64,000 nucleotides of DNA, taken from positions 1,532,370-1,596,369 of the forward strand of contig NW_003101681.1 of assembly GCF_000003855.2 (NCBI RefSeq). The letters are read 5' to 3'. The stretch comes from Blastomyces gilchristii SLH14081. Taxonomy: Eukaryota; Ascomycota; Eurotiomycetes; Onygenales; Ajellomycetaceae. This document shows, piece by piece, positions 45,783 through 57,292 of this stretch (position 1 is the first letter of the stretch; every line of letters starts with the position of its first letter). A program made the position numbers and the translations under genes. The notes under the pieces were generated by a model that was not told the origin of the DNA, ran no database searches, and saw only the letters and a program-made list of their open reading frames with translations.

Positions 45783-47860
45783 ATAAAGAAGAATTTCAGT
45801 TAACTCTCAATCATTTCTGTGAGATTCTTATGTGATTATTATATAGATTTATTCTACATCTTTCAATCTGAAGAGCTTCAGTTGATTATTATTATTATTA
45901 TTATTATTCTTTCATTATACTCATATGCAAGCGGAGCTTATGATGAGTCCTTGCATGATGTTAAATACAGGTTAAGTGTTAATTATACAGGAGGAAATAC
46001 AGGTGTTGAGGTCATGTCAAGATAACAAGAACATAGAAAAATACAAAGAAGTGACAATTAGATACATGCGATAATAACTTCCCAGCCCAGGAACATAGAG
46101 TGATTCATTGAAGCAATTTGTACACCTCTGTATTTATTAGAAATCTGAGGTGCTTGAGTTCTGGATTTAATGTATTCTCTGCAGGTTTCGAACTCACGCG
46201 CCTTGGTTTCCCACGCCAAGGTGCTACCAGGTGACTGCATTAATCATTCAGTCACCGGAGCAGCTTCAGTTGATCTTCAATTAATTTTCTATGAGATTCT
46301 TATGTGATCATCACATAGATTTATTTTATAGATGAATCACTTTCTATGAGATCACTCTTATTAAAGAGAAGTATTTACAAGTTAATCTTTCACTTATTCT
46401 TATAGATTATCATTCTTTAACACTGTACAATTATAAGAAATTTTTCATTCTTTTATCAACTCTATAGAATTGTAGAATTAAGATATTTACAGTCTATAAT
46501 TACTCTTTATAATTATATAGAAAGATTCAGATCTGTAATTCAGAATTATTCTTTATTTACTAGAGTGATGTGACGGTTCTGTGAGATTACTTATAGTATA
46601 AATAAATCTCTCTAGAGTAGCATAAATATCTCAGATCTGTTTATAAAACTTCATCTTCTTTTCTCTTTTTTTATAATAGCTTGTATTCTTATAAACTGTG
46701 AGTATTCTCATTCATCTGTGAAGTATTTTCACTCAGATAATAGAGAGAGAGTGTTTCTGATAATATCTATATATTGATTCAGAAACTTCTTAAGAATAAA
46801 AATTTCTAATTTCAATATCTTTATAAATTATGTCTGACTACTGCTGAGCTTCTTATAAGTGTTTCTATAACTTCTCTGATCACTTTTTACTGACTGATAA
46901 AGCAGAAATATCATTACTTATAATAGTGTTTTTATCTCTTTCAGCTCTGTCACTGCATCTGATCTTCAGATCAGCAGTTAACTCTGTATCTCTCTCAGAT
47001 TAGTCTCTGACTCTTAGTAGTGCAGTTCTGCTCTTTACTGTAAGTCTTCTTATAAGTAATTTCTTACAGATTCTAGCTGATAGTTTCTGTAAAGCTCTCA
47101 GTGCTGTCAGTACTGTTTACAGTCTCACAGATCTATAATCACTCTCTCTCTATTCACACAATCTCTGATCAGACATATATAAATATATCTAAATTTTCTA
47201 TTAATAGTTTTTATACTACAGTGCATTTCTGCAATCTCATTATTAATAGAAGATGAATTCTCAGATATTCACAAAATTCAGATAATTAAGATAATGTGAA
47301 TATTATAAATTTATAATAGAAGTTAATCTGAGCAGATAAGCTCTCTCTCTATATCTTAATTATTTTCAGACTGAATACTTCAGTATAACTGAGAGAGTAG
47401 ATACAGCTCTATAAAAGATATCTGATTATATATATAGATGATCAGCTCTTAAGACTGTGTTATAACTGTATATACTCTGATATTCAGCTCTCTTAAAGTC
47501 TGTGTATTTTTGACAGTCTTTATATCAAATGAAGTAATTATCTGTACTGTGAATATAATACTTTCTACTTCTTTAAAGAGAGAAATTGATAATTATAAGA
47601 AGATTAAGTATTATAAATATTAAAAATATAAATATAAGTTTTCTTTATTTTTTCTTTATTAATCTCTAAATTGTATTCACAGTTCTGTTTTTATTTTTCT
47701 TTATTTTTAACTTTAATAATAATATGATTTCTTCTTCTTTTTACATACACTGCAGACTGTTCATCTCAGTAGAAACTTATTATCTTATAGACTAGAATTT
47801 ATAAATAACAGTGTTAATATCTTTATTATAATCAGATTTTTAATGAAGATTATATTATTC
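45783..47860 (-). pseudogene. A2 3' region beyond pol, with S3
   Basis: Collinear with A1 22,720-24,240 on the same strand. It holds the second copy of the antisense frame: ATG at 46,830 (MSDYC, TGA, then open except for one TAG to about 47,130). More AT-shifted than A1. Confidence 0.6.
45887..46261 (-). mobile_element. S3: SINE in A2
   Basis: ATT repeat at the left, CACCGGAGC head at the right. TSD AGCTTCAGTTGAT (45,874-45,886 and 46,262-46,274). Box B keeps its CpG (GTTTCGAAC). Confidence 0.93.
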
Positions 47861-47869
47861 TGACTTATC

Positions 47870-50800
47870 AGAATTCATGATATAAAAGTCATGTCTTAGC
47901 TTTTACAGATATCTTATCTACTCAGATAATTCTTAAGTGAACTTATTTATCTTATCAGAATACTCTTATCACTGAATCTTGAATCAGAGCTTATAATCTC
48001 ACTTCTCTGAGTTAATAATCTCTTTAATCTGATATTCTCTTTCACTCTCTAGTACTTTATAAATAGAGTGATAGATCACAGAATTCTCTTCTAAGAATTT
48101 CTTATATTTACAGAGTAAAGAGATATAAAAAACATTATATATTTATAACTCAGATGATAGTTTCACTCTATAGAACTGTAAGCTGATTTTCTTTATAATC
48201 TTATAAGACTATCTGTAAGAGATTCAGCTTCTTACTAGATCTTTATGTAATAATATTTTCTAGACTCAGTCAGACTCTATCATCTTTCTTAAAACTCTTT
48301 ATAATATACTTGAGGTTATAGTATCTCTTCTAATACTCTTAAGTCTTTCTCAAGAATTTATAAGCTTTCTTCTGAATATTCTGAATTGTCTCAGTCTGTT
48401 CACAGATATTATCACACTCTATAGTATACTCTCATGAGTTTATTAAGATCATTTATAAGTGAGTCTCAGTCAGTATCTCAAAGAGAGTGTTATCTATACT
48501 AATATACTTTGAGTTATTATATATAAACTCTGTGAGTGATAATCAATGTACTCAGTTATTCTGATTATAATTGACAAAGTACTGTAGATACTGTTTTAAT
48601 ATACTTATCAGATATTCTATCTAATCATCTGTCTGTTAATAAAAAGCTGTGCTTAGATCTTATAAGATCTTCAGTATAGTTATCAGATCAGATCAGAACT
48701 TCTTTATAAAGATTAATTCTCTATTTAAGATAATATTCACAGACAATTCATGCAACTGAATCATATTATAAATAAAGATATAAGTCAAATTCTTTGACTT
48801 TAAGTTCTTATAAGTGAGTATAAAGTGTGTTATCTTGATGAAGTGATCTACTATCATCAGCACACTGTCAAAGCAGATATTATATATATTCTTACTTTCA
48901 GAGAGACTTATCAGAGTGTTTATTTCTAACTGTTTCTAAGATTTCTGTAAAATGAGTAGAGAAGTAAGTTCTTTATATAATCTGAATCACACTATCTGTG
49001 AATTCTGATAAATAGTATAAGAATTCACTATCTTCTTTATAAGCTCTTATATCTTCAGTTAGAAGTATTTTCTTATAAGTAACTTATAAGTTCTAGTACC
49101 TGTAAAATAACCTGCTAGAGAAGAGTTATGATATCTTTTAATAAGTTCTATACATAGACACTCATTTATAAGTATATAAATTCAGTTCTCTCTTTATAAG
49201 AGATTATTTAAGTCTCTTTAACTCTTTATTTCTGCAGAGTTAATTCCTGCTGTAAGCAGTTTCTGAATATACTGAGTATATTCATTCTTCAGTTATAGTT
49301 CAGATAATCTGAACAGAAGATCTTATAAAGACTTATACTCTGTTTCTTCTTATATCAGATCTTCTACAGTGCTTTTTAAAGTCTGCAAACTCTTCAGATT
49401 ATAGATATTCTCTTCAAGAATTCTCACAGAAATTCTCAGAGTATTGACTCTCAGTGTTATAGAGAGTAGTTATACAGATTTCTTCTCTCTCTCTTCTCTC
49501 TTCTCTTACAGAGAATTGAGAGACTCTTCAGTCAATTTCTTTATAGCACTTAGTCTGAGTATTTTATAAAGCTTTTCTATCTTCTCTAGTCTCTCTATAT
49601 CTATCACTCTGATCTTCTTGACATAGTCAGATCTGTGAGAGAGTCTATTTACTGAGTTCTTAATTATCTTAATATACTTGATCTTGAATCAGAACTTACT
49701 CAGTCTCTGAGCTCAGTAAACCTGCTACTGTGAGAGTTTCTTAATTAAAGTAAACTGTTGTAAACTGTTATAATTAGTTCTAACAGTAATCACTGTTATA
49801 AGATTCATAAAATAGTGATATTAGTAATGAAAGAATTTCACTATTATAAGAAGCTTCTAATTATAAATATTATAGTTAATCTCTGCTGATTGTATCTTCT
49901 GTGAGAAAAAGATTACTGAAACTCAGTTTTCATTTAACTGTAGTTATAAGACTATTTCTGAAATTATAAAGAAGAAGATATCTGTCTTTAATCTAATTAA
50001 GAGTAAGAGATTAAAGTGAAACAGTATTACAGTGTCTATAAATATCTATTTTAATCTTATAAAGATCTTATAAGCTTCTGAGATAAGAAAGTTCTTACAG
50101 CTCTCTCTTCTTAATAATCTTTTTATTCTTTATTTATGAAATAACTTCTTCTTATTTTCACTCTTTAGCATGTCTGTAAGAGTCAAGAAGATTCTTATGA
50201 ATACAAAGATAAATTATCTATAGAAATTCACAAAGCTCAGAAAGATCTGAATCTTATAAATACTAGTTAACTTTAATTATGATAGAATAGTCTTAATCTG
50301 TGAAGATTTCATCTGAATATTATTTACAGTAATTACATATTCTAGAAAATTAATCTGATAGATACTGAAGTTGTACTTTATAAGCTTAATATACAGTTCT
50401 GTCTTATCTAAGAGACTAAGACCTTTAACATAGTTTATACATACTCAGTATATTCTTTCTTCTTTACAGAGTACATCATCACATTATTCAGATATATTAT
50501 TATAAAGATATTGAGATACGTATGAAGTGTTTTATTAATGAAAGACTGAAATGTCACAGAGATACTAGTTAAATTAAAAGATATCACTAAATATTCAAAT
50601 AATCTCAGTGCAGTTCTAAAGACAGTCTTTCATTCATTCTCAGACTCTATTCACAGGTAGACTGGCCGCCAGAACTATGAATTTCATGTTTAGTCTCATT
50701 TAGTCTGATCTCATACATTTCTTGGCGTGAATCCCGCTGGGACTAGTTATTAAAAAAACATGCAAAGTGACTATATATCAGATCTTAAATTGAAATCATG

Positions 50801-53270
50801 ACTTGAAAAAAATGAGAAAGTGATCTCATTTGATCTCATTTAGTCTCATTCTTGGTATAAAGTTACTATTTTTAGATATTTTAAGGTTGTTTTTAGACTA
50901 TTTTTAATTTTTTTAAAAAGTAACACTTTTTGATAACACTCAAATGAGATTTAAAGTTATTTAAAGCAATAAAAATAATTTAAATTGAGAAGTGAAAATT
51001 ATGATCTCATTTGAAAAATGTGATAAGAGTAGACAGTAAGTCTCACTGAGACAGTATGAAACTACTATCTAATGTTAAAACCATGTAATGGGATCAGTCG
51101 AATTGATAATGAGATTATCAAAAAATCTGGTCCTGGTCTCAGACACAGTCACACGGTCAGTCTATTCACAGCTATATATATACATTGATTACATTCAGTT
51201 GTATGAATATAACAGCTCTTATAAGACAGTTAATTACATTCTCAATCAGAGACAGAGAATAGTGACTCTTTATAGTTTTAAAGTTCAGATTACAGTAGTT
51301 TATATACAATCTGAGATCTTTATTCTTCTTCTTTACAAATATCACAGAGACTCTCACAGAGGTCGGTAAAGATTAGATAAAGTCATTCTTCAGATTCTTC
51401 TTTATATAAGCTTACAAAATCTCTGTCTTATGATGAGAGAGCTTATAGATTGATTCTCAGAAGAGTTTCTACTCTTCTATTAAATTTATTATCAGATTCT
51501 TCTTATGATGAGATAAAAGCTCAGCTATCTTAGCTGAACTAAATATCTCTATAAGATCTCAGTATTTCTCTAATATCTGAAGCTCAGTTTTCATAACTGC
51601 AAAGTTCTCAGATATTTATAAAGTTATTATATAGATAAGCTTATCTTCTCTAATTAACTCTATAGTATTAACTGATTCTATCTCTGTAAGTAAGTCTGTC
51701 AACACTGATTGAAAGTATAAACCTGACTTATAAATAGCTATATACAGATTGTATCTTTGAAGTTATACAAGTCTTAAGTACATATCATCTATGATGTCTG
51801 TAATAATCACAGTTTCTATAAATCTTCTTCAAGTTTCAGAGAGATTTTATAATTCAAAGATAACTCTTATAAGTCTCTCAGTTCTTAAATCTGAGTTCTC
51901 ACATTCTGCTTATTATAAGAGCAGATTCTCAGTTTTCATCACTCAGCTTATTTACTTTATGAGCTTTAGAGACATTACAGTGACCTGAGATTCTAAGTTC
52001 ATCAATACTTTTTATACTTGTAAGATAGTAGTATTACAGTGCAGTCTCTCTCTGTAAGTATGTATTTTCATTAAAAGAGTAACAGATTCAGATGTCAGCT
52101 TCAAGATTCTCAAGAAGACTGTTACTAACTCTGTTCATAACTTCTCAAATTTCTATTTTAATTTATCTGAACAGTTTATACAGAGATATTCTGATTTAGA
52201 ATAGATAAAGTAGAGACTCTTTTTCTTAATCTCTCTATTATACACTCTGTTTACAGAAGCTTATAAAGCTCTCTCTCTCTACTTAATAGTCAGATAAGAA
52301 TCTCTCTATATCTTATTATCTTTTTTTAATATATCTGTTCTCTGTTATTCTGACTCTTACAGAGTCAGTCAGTGATTCACTCTCTACAGATCTGTGACTC
52401 TCACAGTAATTTATAAGTAGTGAATAAGAGTTATCAGTTTCTTCAGAGTTAGAAACTTAGAGTCTTACTTAATAAGCTTATTCTGCATATCTTTATTCAG
52501 TCTTTTTATAAATATCATTATTCAGATCTTATTTCAGAGCTCTGTTTTCACAGATCTCAATTCATATTATAATTTTATAAAGTGCTGTGAGTAGTCTTCA
52601 TCAGATTTCTTATCTCTTTTTCTAATATTAATGATTATAATTCAGATATTCTCTGTTCAGCTTACAGAGTCTCTTAACTTATTCTCTAAATAGATCTTAA
52701 GAATAGATCAGTGAAATCTCTTATAATCATTCTCTAGATAATCTAGTCAGTTTCTTACTTCAGTATAGTAGAGATCTGTTATTATATAGATAATAGCTTC
52801 TTTATCTTTTATATTACACAGTCAGACTTATGAGTCAATTTTAAATAGAAATTTATAAAAGCTTTTATAGATTATAATTCAGTAAGTAATCTTAAGCAGT
52901 TACAGCTTAAGAAAGTTTCTTTTTAATTTATAGATATCTCTGAAGATTGTATCTAGAAACTCAGTTTGAGAATGTTTATAAGCAGTATGTATTTCTTATA
53001 GAAAAATAACTTGATTTTGTAAGAAATACTCAAGAATGTTCTATACTGAGATTAATTTATTTATGAGTTTGAAGAGTTTCTCTATTATAGATATAGAGAA
53101 TAATGTTCTATGAGTAATTAATAAGTTCTCTGAGACTTCTTTTACAGAGATTATTCATAGTTTAGATGACTACTTCTGAGTGTCTGCAGTAGAGTTTATA
53201 GAGATTAAAGTATATAAGTTTCTAGTTCTTTCAGTTATAACAGATAATTGCTGACTGACAGAGCTTAAAA
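47870..53270 (-). pseudogene. A2 gag-pol remnant, heavily mutated
   Basis: Minus strand, collinear with A1 over its whole length. It has chromodomain and integrase C-terminus joined without interruption near 47,870-48,180, integrase to about 49,300, RT around 50,350-51,600 (interrupted by D3), and gag to 53,270. A short open piece at 51,357-51,172 reads FVKKKNKDLRLYINYCNLNF, the start of the RT domain; the same motif is in A1. Stops are dense. Confidence 0.75.
50658..51164 (+). mobile_element. D3: hAT-like MITE (507 bp)
   Basis: TAGACTGGCCGCC at the left and CGGTCAGTCTA at the right. The 8-bp duplication TTCACAGG/TTCACAGC differs at one base (50,650-50,657 and 51,165-51,172). It sits in the A2 RT region; the empty site is in A1 near 35,440. 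Confidence 0.9.
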
Positions 53271-53917
53271 TGTAAGAATAAGTGCTTACAGATGATTATT
53301 CAGATGTTTGCAGCTTGATGTGATATTATTATTATTATATTATTATTCTTTCATTATATTTATATGCAAGCGGAGCTTATAATGAGTTCTTATATAATGT
53401 TAAATACAGGTCAAGTGTTGATTATACAGAAGGAAATACAGATGTTAAGATCACATCAAGATAACAAGAACATAGAAAAATACAAAGAAGTGATAATTAG
53501 ATACATGCAATAATAACTTCTCAGCTCAGAAACATAGAGTGATTCATTGAAGTGATTTATACATCTCTGTATTTATTAGAAACCTGAGATGCTTAAGTTC
53601 TGGATTTAATGTATCTTCTGCGGGTTTCGAACCCACGCGCCTTGGTTTCCCACGTCAAGGTGCTACCAGGTGACCGTATTAACCATTCTGCCACCGGGGC
53701 AGCTTGATGTGATATGTACTGTTAACTACTAGAAGTATTCACAGTAGAAAGATAAAATGTAGAAATTAAATATATATTAGCATTTAAACTGAGTTATAAA
53801 TAGTAGTCATGAACTTTAGTCTATATAGTTGTGTGTAGTCAAGAGCTGCTAACTCTATTAATTACACAAGAGATAGAAATAGAGGTAAAGAATTCATAAG
53901 AAGCGGGATTTCTTACA
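53271..53917 (-). repeat. A2 5' LTR, split by S4
   Basis: 53,271-53,326 and 53,716-53,917 total 258 bases after removing S4 and one duplicate. Ends GCGGGATTTCTTACA. Confidence 0.9.
53327..53700 (-). mobile_element. S4: SINE in the A2 LTR
   Basis: ATT-rich left end, CCACCGGGGC head at the right. TSD AGCTTGATGTGATAT, 15 bp (53,312-53,326 and 53,701-53,715). The tRNA-like head is nearly unmutated while the tail is AT-shifted. Confidence 0.93.
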
Positions 53918-55393
53918 CTTCTTAAGAGTTTTAAAGCTAATATCTGAATCTGTTACTTCTTTAATAAAAATATATACTTATGAAGAGAGACTGTACTGTA
54001 ATACTGCTATTCTATAAGTATAAGAAGTATTAATAAACTTAGAATCTCAGATCACTGTAGTGTTTCTAAAGCTTATAAAGTGAATAAACTGAGTGATAAA
54101 AACTGAGAATCTACTCTTATAATAAGTAGAGTGTAAGAACTCAGATCTGAGAGCTGAGAAACTTATAAGAATTAGCTTTGAATTACAAGATCTCTTTAGA
54201 ACTTAAAGAAGATTTGTAAAAACTATGATTATTACAGATATTATAGATAATATGTACTTGAAACTTATATAACTTTAAAGACATATTCTACACATAGCTG
54301 TTTATAAGTCAGGTTTATACTTTTAATCAGTGTTAATAGACTCACTTATAGAGATAGAATCAGTTAATACTGTAGAGTTAATTAAAGAAGATAAACTCAT
54401 CTATATAATAACTTTGTAAATATCTGAGAACTTTACAGTTATGAAAACTGAGCTTCAGATATCAGAGGAATACTGAGATCTTACAGAGATATTCAGTTCA
54501 GCTAAAATAGTGACACTTTTATCTCACTGTGAGAAGAATCTAATAATAAATTTAATAGAAGAATAGAAACTCTTCTAAGAATTAATCTATAAGCTCTCTC
54601 ATTATAAGACAGAAGTCTTACAGACTTATATAAAGAAGAATTTAAAGAATGACTTTATCTAATCTTTATAGATCTCTGTAAGAGTCTCTGTAATATTTAT
54701 AAAGAAGAAGAATAAAGATCTCAGATTATATATAAACTACTATAATCTGAACTTTAAGATTATAAGAAGTTACTACTCTCTATCTCTGAATGAGAATGTG
54801 ATTAACTGTCTCATAGAAGCTGTTATATTTATATAACTGAATATAATCAATGTATATACACAGCTGTGAATACAGACTGAGAGTAAATAAAAGACTGTCT
54901 TTAGAACTACACTCAGATTATTTAAATATCTAGTAATATCTTTTGATTTGACTAATACTCTTACAGTATTTCAGTCTTTTATTAATAAAACACTTCATGT
55001 ATATCTGAATATGTTTATAATAATATATCTGAATAATATGATAATATACTTCATGAAGAAGAAAGAACACACTGAGTATATATAAACTATGTTAAAGATC
55101 TTAGATGAGATAGAATTGTATATTAAGCTTATAAAGTATAACTTCAGTGTCTGCTGAATTAATTTTCTAGAATATATAATCACTGTAGATAATATTCAGA
55201 TAAAATCTTCACAGATTAAGACTATTCTATTATAACTGAAGTTAACTAGTATTTACAAGATTCAGATCTTTCTGAGCTTTGTAAATTTCTATAGATAATT
55301 TATCTTTGCATTTGTAAGAATTTTCTTGACTCTTACAGACATACTGAAGAATGAAAATAAGAAGAAGTTATTCTATGAATAAAGAATATAAAG
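53918..55393 (+). pseudogene. A3 pol remnant (protease to RT)
   Basis: Continues A3 after A2. The RT block near 54,925-55,080 reads SFDLTNTLTVFQSFINKTLH, with YLNN at the catalytic site, so both Asp codons are lost. It stops at the C3 LTR at 55,394. Stops are dense; it is the oldest-looking A copy. Confidence 0.75.
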
Positions 55394-55688
55394 TGTGACG
55401 GGCTGCGTCTGATCAATTATATAGACTATTCTATTACACTTCATAGATTTCTGCTGAAAGCTTCAATTCTCAGTTGCTGATTCTCAGTCAAAAAACTCAT
55501 AGAATTTATATTCTTTCACTCTGAAATTTCTATTCTTTCACCCCGAAGCTCCATCACATACATATATAAATATTTACTTCAATTGCTGATTCCTGCACTT
55601 TCTCTTTTTTTCTTCTCTAACATTTTCCACTTTTGTATTATAAGATCTATAAATATTATACTGATCTATTCAGCATAGATCTCTTATA
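55394..55688 (+). repeat. C3 5' LTR (295 bp) with a 24-bp internal duplication
   Basis: Same type as the 271-bp C2 LTR but with AATTTCTATTCTTTCAC-type sequence twice in tandem near 55,500-55,548, which accounts for the extra 24 bases. Confidence 0.88.
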
Positions 55689-57124
55689 CTTGAAAAATGT
55701 TCATTATCTTCTCATTAGAAATAATTACTTATCAAGAAGATATCTGAACATATAATAACATGTAAGAAATAGAGAAACAAATAATCAGTTAAGTAGACAC
55801 TGAGTCTTGAAATAGAAGCTTACTTATCAGTCATTCTAGCTCTGTAATAAAATCTTATAAGAGAATATCAGTAAAAGACCTGAGAGTTCTGACATCTTTA
55901 ATGTATGAGATATTTATATAATTACACTTCTTCTGATTTCACAGATATCATATATCTGATAAATGATATAGCTATGTCTAGTAATAACATGAAAGAACTC
56001 TTAAATATGAGTATAAATGCAGTGTCACAGTGACTCAGAGTAATGTTAAAATTATAACAGCAACAGATAGCTAATATGCATGTGAATTAACAATGTCAAT
56101 ATAAGGAAATTCAACAACTAACTTAATAAGAAATCTCTGTACAGACAATTCTGACACTGACTGAATCAGATATAAATATACAAGTATCAAAGAAATATCT
56201 AGATATTTCTGCATATTTTAATACTTCTGATCTCACTCTCTATCGCCCCGGTGGCTGAATGGTTAATGCGGCCACTCAGTAGTGCCTTGGCATGGGAAAC
56301 CAAGGCGCGTGGGTTCGAAACCCGCAGGGGATACATTAAATCCAGAACTCAAGCACCTCAGGTTTCTAATAAATACAGAGATGTACAAATCACTTCAATG
56401 AATCACTCTATGTTCCTGGGCTGGGAAGTTATTATCACATGTATCTAATTGTCACTTCTTTGTATTTTCCTATGTTCTTGTTATCTTGGCATGGTCTCAA
56501 CACCTGTATTTCCTCCTGTATAATTAACACTTGATCTGTATTTAACATCACACAAGGACTCATCATAAGCTCCGCTTGCATATAAGTATAATGGAAGAAT
56601 AATAATAATAATAATAATAATCACTCTCTATCTATCATGAAGATTGAAAATGCTTGTAAAACTAAGTGTAGATGAAGATGTTATCAGTTCATTAACTAAT
56701 CAAGATTGAATATATCAATGATTAATTGAAAGATTGTATAAAACAGAAGTTTCATTCATGAATGAAGACCTGTGAATCAGTGTTATATATATCTGATAAT
56801 ATTAGTAAATATCTTAATGTTCTGTTTTAAGACACTGCTATGCAATAGAAAATATTAGATTGATTATAGAGTACTTAACAGAGAAATACTTCTCTCACTA
56901 CATTCATTTCTAACTTTGATATCAAGATTCTAGAAGCAGGCAGTCAATCTTGAAGAAATCAAATTAAGATTAGTATGCTTAAGAAGACACTAACTTTCAA
57001 GCTCTTATAAGCTCTTATAAGTATAGACAAAGACCTGACTTATGAAGACTTCTGTATACAACTTCAAATATTAAATGACTGTTCTATCAAGCTTAAAAGC
57101 ATACAGAATAACAGTAGAAGATGT
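55689..57124 (+). pseudogene. C3 gag remnant
   Basis: Collinear with C2 16,300-17,765, with the same leader (CTTGAAAAATGTTCATTATC) and gag segments such as that near 57,030-57,110. It is broken by stops and by S5, and the C3 gag continues at 63,946-64,000. Confidence 0.72.
56245..56620 (+). mobile_element. S5: best preserved SINE copy
   Basis: Head GCCCCGGTGGCTGAATGG with box A (TGGCTGAATGG, 56,252-56,262) and box B (GGTTCGAAACC, 56,312-56,322). A stable hairpin GCCTTGG...CCAAGGC recalls the long arm of a class II tRNA. The body runs to AATGGAAGAAT(AAT)n. TSD TCACTCTCTATC (56,233-56,244 and 56,621-56,632). Almost no RIP: it can serve as the family reference. RNA polymerase III transcription is inferred from boxes A and B. 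Confidence 0.94.
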
Positions 57125-57292
57125 TGTGATTCGGAAGAATGTACAACTACTGAATAATAACGCGGCCGCTTTTGTTACACGCTTACGAATGTAAAGAGGT
57201 CATAGCGGCCACTAATTAATTTAGTATAATGTATATAAGAAGCCGGTGTACGCCTGAAATTGTACACTGACTTAAGCTACCTTTGAATCACA
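57125..57292 (+). repeat. B2 5' LTR (168 bp)
   Basis: TGTGATTCGGAAGAATG...CTTTGAATCACA; a subfamily variant 16 bases shorter than the B1 LTR. Confidence 0.92.

Larger units (their letters stand above)
9868..53917 (-). mobile_element. A2: family A Ty3/gypsy element, split by C2
   Basis: The LTRs are at 9,868-10,125 and 53,271-53,917 (the latter split by S4). Both are 258 bases once insertions are removed. TSD CTTCT. Internal A sequence is at 10,126-10,372 and 45,783-53,270, and C2 occupies the gap. It also holds S3 and D3. Orientation is minus, judged by comparison with A1. Confidence 0.9.
6469..55393 (+). mobile_element. A3: outermost family A Ty3/gypsy element, split by A2 and cut by C3
   Basis: The 5' LTR is 6,469-6,725. 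Gag sequence runs to 9,867, then A2 is inserted, and pol resumes at 53,918. The A2 insertion is flanked by the 5-bp duplication CTTCT (9,863-9,867 and 53,918-53,922). Removing A2 restores a sequence collinear with A1 (reverse complement of about 36,380-36,410). At 55,394 the pol region is interrupted by C3; the 3' part of A3 is outside the window. It also holds S1, D1 and E1. This is the most decayed of the three A copies. Confidence 0.85.

Noticed and set aside
56245..56340. Functional tRNA gene at the SINE and E1 heads
   Set aside because: The heads have boxes A and B but are continuous with a SINE body and (AAT)n or LINE tail inside TSDs, and the acceptor stem pairs poorly.
56540..56580. 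Hammerhead ribozyme in the SINE tail (TGATGAGTCC on the reverse strand)
   Set aside because: The conserved C before TGATGAG is an A, and no matching GAAA core and stems were found.
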